This document shows, one piece after another, positions 26,780 to 35,322 of a stretch of 64,000 bases of DNA. Origin of the DNA: Serratia entomophila (GTDB taxonomy: Bacteria; Pseudomonadota; Gammaproteobacteria; Enterobacterales; Enterobacteriaceae); contig NZ_CP082787.1 of assembly GCF_021462285.1 (NCBI RefSeq), positions 2,418,001-2,482,000 of the forward strand. Direction: 5' to 3'. Below the pieces are notes generated by a model. It had not been told where the DNA came from, did not search any database, and saw nothing but the letters and a program-made list of their open reading frames with translations. A program made the position numbers and the translations under genes. Each line of letters opens with the position of its first letter. Position 1 is the first letter of the stretch.

Positions 26780-27529
26780 ATGCACAAAGCGGCTCGACAG
26801 CGTTATTTATTGGATCTGCTCAGTGAACGCGGGCAGGCGGCGGTGGCCGATCTGGCCAGCACGATTGGGGTTTCCGTCGATACCGTGCGCCGCGATCTGG
26901 CTGATTTGCAGCGCCAGGGGCTGGCGCAAAAGAATCACGGCGGGGCGATAGCGCTGGATCCGCCGGAGATGAATCGCCAGGCGCGCGGCGCGCTGCTGCC
27001 GCACACCAAGCAGCGCCTTGGCCGCGCGGTAGCGGCGCAGATCCCGCCCGGCAGCACGCTGATGCTGGACGCCGGCAGCACGTTGCTGGCGGTGGCTCGT
27101 GAGCTGCGCGGCCCGGCGACGGTGATCACCGCCTCGCTGGATATCGCCCAATGCCTGAGCGACAGGCCGGATATTCAGCTGATCCTGCTCGGCGGGCAGT
27201 GGGATGCACGGCAGCGGCTGTTTGCCGGCAGCGCTACGCTGGCGCTGCTGGAACGCTACCGTGCGGATATTGCCTTGCTGGGGGTCTGTGCGGTGCATGC
27301 GCAGCTGGGGCTTAGCGCCAGCGAAGAGGCCGACGCGGCGGTTAAGCGCGCCATGCTGGCCGCCAGCGGCGAGCACTGGCTGGTGACCGACCATATGAAA
27401 CTGGATCGCTGCGAACCGCACCGGGTGGCGGAGTTGGCGCAGATCCAGCGCATCTTTACCGATCGTCCCTGGGATAGCCTGGATGACGCATCCACCATTG
27501 AACTTTGTGTCGTCGCCGACGACCGCTGA
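26780..27529 (+). CDS. DeoR-family transcriptional regulator
   Basis: A 249-residue repressor. The N-terminal DeoR helix-turn-helix is RYLLDLLSERGQAAVADLASTIGVSVDTVRRDLADLQRQGL followed by KNHGGAI. The C-terminal sensor domain resembles ribose-5-phosphate isomerase (LMLDAGSTLLAVARELRG, VILLGGQWDARQRLFAGSAT). I use the ATG at 26780 (MHKAARQRY); the frame is open 30 codons further but that part is hydrophobic and overlaps the promoter. It lies 9 bp before the Gfo/Idh/MocA gene, its probable target, and diverges from the hydrolase. Confidence 0.88.
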   Translation: MHKAARQRYLLDLLSERGQAAVADLASTIGVSVDTVRRDLADLQRQGLAQKNHGGAIALDPPEMNRQARGALLPHTKQRLGRAVAAQIPPGSTLMLDAGSTLLAVARELRGPATVITASLDIAQCLSDRPDIQLILLGGQWDARQRLFAGSATLALLERYRADIALLGVCAVHAQLGLSASEEADAAVKRAMLAASGEHWLVTDHMKLDRCEPHRVAELAQIQRIFTDRPWDSLDDASTIELCVVADDR

Positions 27530-27538
27530 AGGAGAAAG

Positions 27539-28615
27539 ATGATGAGTGATAACGCTACGCCGCTGAAGGTGGCGCTGATTGGCTACGGTTTTGTCGGCAA
27601 GGCTTTCCATGCGCCGCTGATCAACTCGGTGCCGGGGCTGGAGCTGAGCCTGGTGTCGTCACGCGACGCCGGCAAGGTGCACGCCGACCTGCCGCAGGTG
27701 CAGGTGCAGGTGGTCGCCGATCCGTTGGAGGCGATCCGCCATCCGCAGGTGGATCTGGTGGTTATCGCTTCGCCGAACGCCACCCACGCGCCGCTGGCCA
27801 GGGCGGCGCTGGAAGCCGGCAAGCACGTGGTGGTGGATAAGCCGTTTACCCTGGATCTGGCCGAGGCGCGCGAGCTTATCCTGCTGGCGGAAAAACACGG
27901 CCGGCTGCTGTCGGTGTTCCAGAACCGCCGCTGGGACAGCGACTATCTCGGCGTTAAGCAGGTCATCGATCGGGGGTTGATTGGCAAGGTGTCGCACTTT
28001 GAATCCCATATCGACCGCTACCGCCCGGAAGTGCGGGTGCGCTGGCGCGAGCAGAATCTGCCGGGCAGCGGGCTGTGGTTCGATCTGGGGCCGCACATGG
28101 TCGACCAGGCGCTGCAGCTGTTTGGGCTGCCGCTCAGCGTTCAGGCCAATATCGCGACGCTGCGCGCCAACGCCGAAGTCAACGACTGGGCGCACGTGAT
28201 CCTGAACTACCCGTCGCATAAGGTGATCCTGCACGGCAGCATGCTGGTCGCCGGCGGCGTGTCGCGCTTTACGGTGCATGGCGATAAGGGCAGCGTGGTC
28301 AAAGCGAAGGCCGACGGCCAGGAAAGCCAGCTGTTGGCCGGCGTGATCCCGGGTTCGGCCACCTGGGGCAAAGACGATGACGCGCTGAGCCTGTTTGTCG
28401 GCACCGAACCGGTGCGCGCGCTGCCGACGCCGAACGGCGATCAACGCCAGTATTATATTCAGGTGCGCGACGCGCTGCGTGGCGATGGGGCGAACCCGGT
28501 CACCGCTTTGCAGGCGCTGGCGGTCATGGCGGTGTTGGAAGCGGCCGAGACGGCGGCGAAAACCGGCGCGACTCAGCCGCTGCCGCTGACCGCAGAGGAA
28601 ATCGCCGCCTGGTAA
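27539..28615 (+). CDS. Gfo/Idh/MocA-family oxidoreductase (YdgJ-like)
   Basis: A 358-residue NAD(P)-dependent dehydrogenase. The Rossmann motif VALIGYGFVGKAFHAPL is near residue 10, with the conserved EAGKHVVVDKPFTLD segment (EKP-like) at about 100, and GSGLWFDLGPHMVDQAL carrying the substrate/catalytic Asp and His. It resembles E. coli YdgJ throughout. AAGGAGA precedes two adjacent ATGs (27539 and 27542). It probably acts on a polyol or sugar acid controlled by the DeoR protein upstream; the substrate is not evident. Confidence 0.85.
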   Translation: MMSDNATPLKVALIGYGFVGKAFHAPLINSVPGLELSLVSSRDAGKVHADLPQVQVQVVADPLEAIRHPQVDLVVIASPNATHAPLARAALEAGKHVVVDKPFTLDLAEARELILLAEKHGRLLSVFQNRRWDSDYLGVKQVIDRGLIGKVSHFESHIDRYRPEVRVRWREQNLPGSGLWFDLGPHMVDQALQLFGLPLSVQANIATLRANAEVNDWAHVILNYPSHKVILHGSMLVAGGVSRFTVHGDKGSVVKAKADGQESQLLAGVIPGSATWGKDDDALSLFVGTEPVRALPTPNGDQRQYYIQVRDALRGDGANPVTALQALAVMAVLEAAETAAKTGATQPLPLTAEEIAAW

Positions 28616-28733
28616 GTTCGCTGCTTCGGTTCTGACAAGGCGTTGGATGCATTGATTAACTGCATCCCGTGCGTCTTCCGCCATACCTCCTCCTGACATA
28701 GGCTGCAGACAGCGTATTTCAGGAGGCATCATC

Positions 28734-30149
28734 ATGTCGTTAAATTCTTCTCCGCGGGCGATCCGCGGCATTCTGGCCAGCCTTTCCCTGAGCATGCTGC
28801 TGTCATCGCTCGGCATCAGCATCGCCAACGTCGGGTTACCCGCGCTGGCGCAGGCGTTCAACGCCTCCTTTCAGGCGGTGCAGTGGGTGATCCTCAGCTA
28901 CCTGTTGGCCGTCACTACCGCGGTGATCGGCGCCGGCTACCTGGGTGACAGGATAAACCGTCGGCGGCTGTTGCTGGGCGGCATCGCTTTATTCACCTTC
29001 GCCTCGCTGCTGTGCGCCGTGGCGCCGGCGCTTTGGCTGCTGCTGGCGGCGCGGGTGATGCAGGGGATGGGCGCGGCGGTGATGATGTCCATCACCATGG
29101 CGTTGGCGGGCGAAACGCTGGGCGCCGGAAAAATCGGCCGGGCGATGGGGCTGCTCGGCACCATGTCGGCGGTGGGCACCGCGCTGGGGCCGTCCCTCGG
29201 CGGGGCGCTGATATTCGCCGCCGGGTGGCGGGCGATGTTCCTGATCAACCTGCCGTTGGGGGTGACGGCATTGCTGCTGGCCTGGCGCTTTTTGCCGGAT
29301 CAACGGCGGGAGGCCGTGGCGGGCAGCTTCGATCGCGCAGGCACCTTGCTGCTGGGCTTCTGCTTGCTGTGCTATGCACTGGCGATGACGCTGGGGCGCG
29401 GCCATTTCAGCGCGCTGAATCTGGCGCTGCTGTTGGCCGCCGCTCTGGCGGGCGCGCTGTTCTTCGGCGTGGAGCGGCGTGCGCCTTATCCGCTGATCCG
29501 CCCGGCGATGTTACGCCACCCGGCGCTGGCGGCCGGGCTGGCGTCCAGCGCCCTGGTGATGACGGTGATGACCACCACGCTGGTTGTCGGTCCTTTTTAC
29601 CTGTCACGCGGCCTGGGGTTGAGCGCGGTGCAGGTTGGGCTGGTGATGGCGTCTGGCCCGGCGGTGGCTATCCTGACCGGCGTGCCCGCCGGCTATCTGG
29701 TGGATCGCTGGGGGGCGCCGCGCATCACGGCTCTCGGTCTGACGGCGCTCACCTGCGGTATCGGCATGCTGTCGATGACCCTGGCCAGGCAGGGGATGTG
29801 GGGCTACATCGCGCCGCTGTGTCTGCTCACCACCGGCTACGCGCTGTTTCAGGTGGCCAACAATACCGCGCTGATGAAAGATCTGTTTCCGCAGCAGCGC
29901 GGGGCGATCGCCGGCATGCTCAACCTGGCGCGCAATCTGGGCGGCATTACCGGCGCTTCGGCGATGGGCGCGCTGTTTGCGCTGGCGTGCGGGAACGGCG
30001 ATCTCGCCGCCGCCGATACCGCCGCTGTGTCCGCCGGCATGCGCGTCACCTACGCAACTGCGGCGCTGCTGGCGCTGGCCGCGCTGGGCATCGCGCTCGG
30101 CGGCCGGGCGCTGATGGCGCGTTATTCGGCGGCTAAGTCACCGCGATAA
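28734..30149 (+). CDS. MFS exporter, DHA2 (14-TM) family
   Basis: A 471-residue transporter with an AGGAGG ribosome site. Motif A appears as GYLGDRINRRRLLLGG after TM2 and motif C-like GTALGPSLGGALI in TM5. The length and the extra hydrophobic segments in the middle fit the 14-helix QacA/EmrB group of proton-driven multidrug exporters. Its last 28 bases overlap the 3' end of the converging VOC gene. No adaptor (EmrA-like) gene is adjacent, so it probably works alone in the inner membrane. Confidence 0.85.
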   Translation: MSLNSSPRAIRGILASLSLSMLLSSLGISIANVGLPALAQAFNASFQAVQWVILSYLLAVTTAVIGAGYLGDRINRRRLLLGGIALFTFASLLCAVAPALWLLLAARVMQGMGAAVMMSITMALAGETLGAGKIGRAMGLLGTMSAVGTALGPSLGGALIFAAGWRAMFLINLPLGVTALLLAWRFLPDQRREAVAGSFDRAGTLLLGFCLLCYALAMTLGRGHFSALNLALLLAAALAGALFFGVERRAPYPLIRPAMLRHPALAAGLASSALVMTVMTTTLVVGPFYLSRGLGLSAVQVGLVMASGPAVAILTGVPAGYLVDRWGAPRITALGLTALTCGIGMLSMTLARQGMWGYIAPLCLLTTGYALFQVANNTALMKDLFPQQRGAIAGMLNLARNLGGITGASAMGALFALACGNGDLAAADTAAVSAGMRVTYATAALLALAALGIALGGRALMARYSAAKSPR

Positions 30150-30529
30150 ACCAGGTGAACCTTATTGCCGTCGGGATCGCGCAGATAGGCGCCAAAATAG
30201 CCTTTGCCGTAGTGCGCGCGTTCACCGGGCTCGCCTTCGCTGCGGCCGCCCGCCTGCATGCCGGCGGCATAGGCTTGCCGCACCTGCTGCTCGTCGGCCG
30301 CGAGAAAAGCCACCATGCTGCCGTTGCCCGCGCTGGCCGGCCGGCGGTCAAACGGCTGATAGGCATAGAAGCGGGGCAAGTTCTGGCCGGGAATAATCCA
30401 GCAGCGGGCGGCGGGGCCGTTATCCGGCGTCACTTCGCGCTGCCGTAGCCCCAGCGGCAGCAAGATGGCGTCGTAGAATGCGGCTGCGGCGTCCAAATCG
30501 CTGACGCCGACGGTAATGTGACTGAACAT
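30122..30529 (-). CDS. VOC-family (glyoxalase/dioxygenase-like) protein
   Basis: A 135-residue protein with two beta-alpha-beta-beta-beta modules. It begins MFSHITVGVSDLDAAAAFYDAIL and ends GKGYFGAYLRDPDGNKVHLVYRG, the usual VOC start and end, with a possible metal-binding His near the start and Glu/His near the end. AGAGGGA precedes the ATG. Functions in this family include glyoxalase, fosfomycin or bleomycin resistance and dioxygenase; nothing here selects one. It lies next to two exporters and a TetR gene. Confidence 0.82.
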   Translation of the reverse strand: MFSHITVGVSDLDAAAAFYDAILLPLGLRQREVTPDNGPAARCWIIPGQNLPRFYAYQPFDRRPASAGNGSMVAFLAADEQQVRQAYAAGMQAGGRSEGEPGERAHYGKGYFGAYLRDPDGNKVHLVYRGDLAAE

Positions 30530-30595
30530 AGCGATCCCTCTTTCAATCGTGGAGTGGTGACGACATTAGCAGCATTCCTGATGTGCCGCCACCGG

Positions 30596-31213
30596 CTAGC
30601 CGTTCGGGCGATGGGTATCCCATATCGACAGCAGGCGGGTTACCGCATCGTCCAACACCTGGTGGCTGACGCCGTCGCGGGCCAGGGTGGAAACGCCGAG
30701 CAGGAAACTGTCGAAAACGGTCGCCAGCGCGGCGGGCTGAACGCTAGCCGCCAGTTCGCCGGTGGCAATGCCGCGCTCAACGCAAAATATAAATCCATTC
30801 AGCGTGCGCTGGCGCGAGTCCGCCAGCGGTTGCAGCACCGCGGCATCGTGCTCTGCGCCGCCGGTCATCACGCCCAGCGCCACCATGCAGCCCTTCGGAT
30901 GATCCGCTTCGCACTGCATTTTGACCGAGCGCCGCAGCGAGATTTCAATCGCCTGGCGCGGCGGCAGCGATTCATCCCACAGCGCGTCGTTTACCCGGCC
31001 GTGGCTGTTGAGATAACAGGCCACCGCCTCGCGGAACAGCGCTTCTTTGGAGCCAAAGGCCGCGTAGAAACTGGGCGCGGTGATGCCGCCGCCGATATGC
31101 GCTTTAAGCTGAGCCAGCGAGGTGGACTCGTAGCCATGCTGCCAGAACAGATGCAGCGCCTGTTGTACCGCTTCGTCACGGTCAAAACGACGCGGGCGTC
31201 CCATTTGTGCCAT
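30596..31213 (-). CDS. TetR-family repressor
   Basis: A 205-residue regulator beginning MAQMGRPRRFDRDEAVQQAL with the TetR helix-turn-helix TSLAQLKAHIGGGITAPSFYAAFGSKEALF. The ligand domain contains the C-terminal pattern of the TetR_C_33-like group (KGCMVALGVM). AGGAGG lies 7 bases before the ATG at 31213. It diverges from an MFS exporter gene across 190 bp that hold three near-identical palindromes, so it most likely represses that exporter and itself. Confidence 0.9.
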   Translation of the reverse strand: MAQMGRPRRFDRDEAVQQALHLFWQHGYESTSLAQLKAHIGGGITAPSFYAAFGSKEALFREAVACYLNSHGRVNDALWDESLPPRQAIEISLRRSVKMQCEADHPKGCMVALGVMTGGAEHDAAVLQPLADSRQRTLNGFIFCVERGIATGELAASVQPAALATVFDSFLLGVSTLARDGVSHQVLDDAVTRLLSIWDTHRPNG

Positions 31214-31232
31214 ATAGCGGCCTCCTGATATT

Positions 31233-31248
31233 TATACCGATCGCTATA
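31233..31248. promoter_or_regulatory. TetR operator 1
   Basis: TATACCGATCGCTATA is a 16-bp near-perfect palindrome 20 bp upstream of the TetR start codon. It shares the pattern TATACC-R-ATYG-N-TATA with two further sites. Confidence 0.7.
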
Positions 31249-31287
31249 AATGTGATTGACAGCTTGATGCCAGCTGCTTAGCATTAT

Positions 31288-31303
31288 TATACCAATCGAT
31301 ATA
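31288..31303. promoter_or_regulatory. TetR operator 2
   Basis: TATACCAATCGATATA is the middle copy of the repeated palindrome, 55 bp from operator 1 start to start. Confidence 0.65.
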
Positions 31304-31375
31304 TAAATCAATTGGCCCGTAAAGGCCGCGTCAGGGTGAAGGGTTTATCCGACGCGGCTTAAATTTACCCATATT

Positions 31376-31391
31376 TATACCGATTGGTATA
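31376..31391. promoter_or_regulatory. TetR operator 3
   Basis: TATACCGATTGGTATA lies 12 bp before the GTG of the MFS gene. Occupation here would block translation initiation or the promoter of the exporter. Confidence 0.7.
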
Positions 31392-31403
31392 TAAAGAGGC
31401 ACC

Positions 31404-32621
31404 GTGAGTCAATCTCCCCCTTGTCGCAGCGAGTTATCGCCGCCGCGCGAAGGCGCGCATTTCCCGCTGGCGGCGCTGTTGGCGTTGGCCATGACGGGTT
31501 TCATCTGCATCGCTACCGAGACACTGCCCGCCGGCCTGCTGCCGCAAATCGCACCGGGTCTGCAGGTATCGCCGTCGCTGGCCGGCCAGATGGTGACGGC
31601 CTATGCGCTGGGCTCCTTGCTGGCGGCGATCCCGCTGACGCTCGCCACGCAAGGCTGGCGGCGACGCAACGTGCTGCTGCTGACCATCGCCGGATTTCTG
31701 GTTTTCAACTCTATTACCGCCTGGTCTTCCAGCTTTACCCTGACGTTGCTGGCGCGTTTTCTGGCCGGCGCATCGGCGGGGCTGGCCTGGAGCCTGTTGG
31801 CCGGTTACGCACGCCGCATGGTCACGCCGCAGCAACAGGGCAAAGCGATGGCGGTGGCGATGGTGGGCGCGCCGATCGCACTTTCTCTGGGCGTACCGCT
31901 CGGTACCTGGTTGGGGGCGGCCATTGGCTGGCGCGCGGCGTTTGGCGCCATGTCGCTGATGTCGGTGATATTGATGGCGTGGGTGGTGCTCAAGGTGCCG
32001 GACTATCCGGGGCAATCCGGCGCCAAACGTCTGCCGCTGCGCCGCGTGTGGCTCACACCCGGCGTTCGGCCGGTGCTGGCGGTGGTGATGTGCTGGATGC
32101 TGGCGCATAACCTGCTGTATACCTATGTCGCGCCCCTGGTGGCGCCGGCCGGGCTGAGCGCCCACGTTGACGCGGTGCTGCTGGTGTTTGGCCTGGCGGC
32201 GCTGGGCGGCATCTGGCTGACCGGGCGCACCGTCGATCGCCATCTGCGCAGATCGGTGTTGCTGAGCCTCGTCGTTTTCGCCGCCGCCACGCTGCTGCTG
32301 GGATTATCCATGCGCTCGCCGCAGCTGGTATGGGGAGCGGTGGCCGTTTGGGGGCTGAGCTTTGGCGGCGCGGCCACGCTGTTGCAGACCGCGCTGGCGG
32401 ACAGCGCCGGCGAAGGGGCTGACGCGGCGTTGTCGATGAACGTGGTTATCTGGAACGGTGCGATAGCCGTGGGCGGTATGCTGGGCGGCCTGTTGCTGGG
32501 CCATTTCGGCGTGTTTTCCTTCCCTTGGGTGGCGCTGGCGATGGCGCTGATTGGGTTGGGGATCGCTTATTCGGCCAGCAGGCACGGTTTCCCGCAGGGG
32601 GAGCGCACGCTGGCCGGGTAA
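31404..32621 (+). CDS. MFS exporter, DHA1 family, TetR-controlled
   Basis: A 405-residue, 12-helix transporter with a GTG start after AGAGG. The N-terminal motif FICIATETLPAGLLPQIAPGLQVSPSLAGQMVTAYALGS places it with the AraJ/YdhP/NepI-like DHA1 exporters. Later segments, such as FGLAALGGIWLTGRTVDRHLRRS and AALSMNVVIWNGAIAVGGMLGGLLL, also match. Three palindromes between it and the divergent TetR gene indicate ligand-induced expression. The substrate may be a sugar, nucleoside or drug. Confidence 0.87.
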   Translation: MSQSPPCRSELSPPREGAHFPLAALLALAMTGFICIATETLPAGLLPQIAPGLQVSPSLAGQMVTAYALGSLLAAIPLTLATQGWRRRNVLLLTIAGFLVFNSITAWSSSFTLTLLARFLAGASAGLAWSLLAGYARRMVTPQQQGKAMAVAMVGAPIALSLGVPLGTWLGAAIGWRAAFGAMSLMSVILMAWVVLKVPDYPGQSGAKRLPLRRVWLTPGVRPVLAVVMCWMLAHNLLYTYVAPLVAPAGLSAHVDAVLLVFGLAALGGIWLTGRTVDRHLRRSVLLSLVVFAAATLLLGLSMRSPQLVWGAVAVWGLSFGGAATLLQTALADSAGEGADAALSMNVVIWNGAIAVGGMLGGLLLGHFGVFSFPWVALAMALIGLGIAYSASRHGFPQGERTLAG

Positions 32622-32625
32622 GCCG

Positions 32626-32820
32626 TCAGGCGTTGTCGACGCGTGGATTGGCGTGCGTCGGCTGGCTGGGGTAATCCACCTGATGTTTTTGCAGATAATC
32701 GCGGATCAGCTGGCGGACCACCTGCGAGGGGGTGACATCCTGCTGCAGGCACAGTTCTTCCAGGGCTTTTTTCTTGTCCGGGTCGATCAGTACGGTCAGC
32801 CGCGCCGTTTTCTTTTCCAT
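32626..32820 (-). CDS. Ribbon-helix-helix (CopG-like) DNA-binding protein
   Basis: A 64-residue protein beginning MEKKTARLTVLIDPDKKKALEELC, then QDVTPSQVVRQLIRDYL. This is a beta strand and two helices of the ribbon-helix-helix fold, followed by a polar tail. GGAGG lies 7 bases before the ATG at 32820; a longer frame to 32877 has no support. Such proteins are transcription repressors or antitoxins, but no toxin gene is adjacent (the neighbours are an MFS exporter and a SpeE-like protein). A 9-bp direct repeat just upstream may be its own operator. Confidence 0.78.
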   Translation of the reverse strand: MEKKTARLTVLIDPDKKKALEELCLQQDVTPSQVVRQLIRDYLQKHQVDYPSQPTHANPRVDNA

Positions 32821-32835
32821 CAGGATCCTCCAGAG

Positions 32836-32855
32836 AATGATAATTAAATGATAAT
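32836..32855. promoter_or_regulatory. Direct repeat operator before the ribbon-helix-helix gene
   Basis: AATGATAAT occurs at 32836-32844 and 32847-32855, spaced 11 bp (one helical turn), 16-35 bp upstream of the start codon. Ribbon-helix-helix dimers often bind such tandem half-sites. GATAAT hexamers are also the unit of Fur boxes, so iron control is an alternative. Confidence 0.5.
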
Positions 32856-32897
32856 ACCACGTGGCCGAATCGGCCAACCACGCCGCATGGCCCGCGC

Positions 32898-33686
32898 TCA
32901 GTTGAAATGCAGGCGTTCTATTTTGCGCGACAGGTAGCCGAGATCGCAGCCGAAGATTTCGCCGCTGGTATGCGCCAGTTCGCGCAGCCGGCTCAACGGC
33001 AAGGTGACGCGCGCCGACGACGCGTAAATGATGACGTTGCCGCTCGGTGCGACGCAGAACAAGACGCTGTTAAATACCCGGTGCAAGCTGTGATACAGCA
33101 GGGTATCGGCGTTGGGTACTTCGTGATAGTTCAGCACCAGCCAGCCGCCTTCGGTCAGGTGGGCGGCGCAGTTTTCCAGGAAGCTTTGGCTACCCTGCTG
33201 CGGATCCATGGCGAAGGCCGAGTAGAGATCGGAAAAAATCAGATCGTAACGGCGGTTGCCGGCGTTGCGCACGAAATCCGCCGCGTCGGCAGTGTGCAAT
33301 GTGACGGTGTCGGCGGGCGGCAGGGTGAAATAGCGCTGGGCCACCGCAATCACGGCGGCGCGCAGCTCGACCACCTCCAGCAAGACTCGCGGATCGCAGG
33401 CGTGCAGCGCGCGCACCAGGCTGCCGCCGCCCAGGCCGAGGATCAGCGCCGCCTGCGGCGGCTGCCACGCCACCGCCATCAACATGGCCTTGATATAGTT
33501 ATGGATCGGCAACGCCGGGTTGCTGATGCTCATTTTGCTTTGTTCGCAAATGCCGTCAAAACGCAGCGTGCGGTAGTTTTTGTGATCGGAGACGATGATC
33601 TCGCCGCAATGGTCTTCCACCCGCGCAATCACCTGGCCGCGGGGAGAGAAATCAAGGGTGCTGAGTAAGCTGTCAACCAGAGACAT
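32898..33686 (-). CDS. Spermidine-synthase-like protein (Rossmann fold)
   Basis: A 262-residue protein with the fold of spermidine synthase. It has an N-terminal beta domain, then the nucleotide motif LILGLGGGSLVRAL (about 81-94) and an acidic residue in VVELR (106-109). The aminopropyltransferase signatures are altered: the usual GGGDG is GGGSL, the substrate-binding YHEML-type segment is IHNYIKAML, and the catalytic VDSSDP-type loop is FSDLYSAFA. It is therefore unlikely to make spermidine and may be a methyltransferase-like enzyme. Its gene follows the FabZ-like gene by 32 bp in the same operon. Confidence 0.75.
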   Translation of the reverse strand: MSLVDSLLSTLDFSPRGQVIARVEDHCGEIIVSDHKNYRTLRFDGICEQSKMSISNPALPIHNYIKAMLMAVAWQPPQAALILGLGGGSLVRALHACDPRVLLEVVELRAAVIAVAQRYFTLPPADTVTLHTADAADFVRNAGNRRYDLIFSDLYSAFAMDPQQGSQSFLENCAAHLTEGGWLVLNYHEVPNADTLLYHSLHRVFNSVLFCVAPSGNVIIYASSARVTLPLSRLRELAHTSGEIFGCDLGYLSRKIERLHFN

Positions 33687-33718
33687 AGTTTTGCCGTGGC
33701 TCCTTCAGAAAACGGTCT

Positions 33719-34165
33719 TTACTTGCGTGCGCACATAAAGTCGGCGGTGCAAATGCGCCGGCCATCGACGGTGGCAGTCCCGGTGAAGCGGGCGATGGCA
33801 CCGCGCTTGCGCACAAAGTTCACCGTCATATGTACCCGATCGCCCGGGAGGGCGGCCTGATAGAAACGCGCTCGGTGAATGGCGGCGAAGTAATAATGCT
33901 CGCCCTCCTGCAAAGCCCCGAGGAAGTAATGCGCCAGCAACCCGGTGCTTTGCGCCAGGGCCTCGACCATCAGCACGCCCGGAAAAGCGGCGCCGGCGCT
34001 CCAAAATGCCATCTCGTTGGCGGTCACGTTCTTGATGGCGCTCAGCCGCCCTTCGGCGACGCAGGTTCCCTCGGGCAGTACGCGATCGATCAACAGGCAG
34101 GGATACCGGTGAGGCAGAATAGATTGGATATCCTGGAATTGCAGTGGTTTACCATTCAACGGCAT
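33719..34165 (-). CDS. FabZ-like hot-dog protein lacking the catalytic His
   Basis: A 148-residue hot-dog-fold protein strongly similar to 3-hydroxyacyl-ACP dehydratase FabZ. It shares ILPHRYPCLLIDRVL (16-30), IKNVTANE (44-51), FPGVLMVEALAQSTG (61-75), YYFAAIHRARF and the MCARK end. In E. coli FabZ the catalytic His54 lies in QGHFPGKPI. Here that loop reads MAFWSAGAA (52-60), three residues shorter and without His, while the catalytic Glu (E68) remains. The reading frame is intact, so this is not a sequencing frameshift. Either it is inactive as a dehydratase and binds acyl-ACP, or it does a different reaction. It is not at the lpxD-fabZ-lpxA locus and is therefore a paralog. Confidence 0.8.
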   Translation of the reverse strand: MPLNGKPLQFQDIQSILPHRYPCLLIDRVLPEGTCVAEGRLSAIKNVTANEMAFWSAGAAFPGVLMVEALAQSTGLLAHYFLGALQEGEHYYFAAIHRARFYQAALPGDRVHMTVNFVRKRGAIARFTGTATVDGRRICTADFMCARK

Positions 34166-34352
34166 GAGTGATTCTGATCCTGTCAGCGGGGCGAAACTGG
34201 CCTGGCGTGCGGCATTCCGTCCATGGTGAGTGTCATAGCATTATAATAAAATTATCATTGAATGTGCCAGGTGAAAAAACGCGCGTCGCCGGCATAGCCG
34301 TAGTCATGGGGGAGAGCGCCCGGCCGGCCGGCGGCCGGGCTAGCGGGCGGTC

Positions 34353-35322
<970 letters not shown>

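Noticed and set aside
32626-32820. Toxin-antitoxin module around the ribbon-helix-helix protein
   Set aside because: No small toxin-like frame overlaps or adjoins it; the neighbours are an exporter and a SpeE-like protein.
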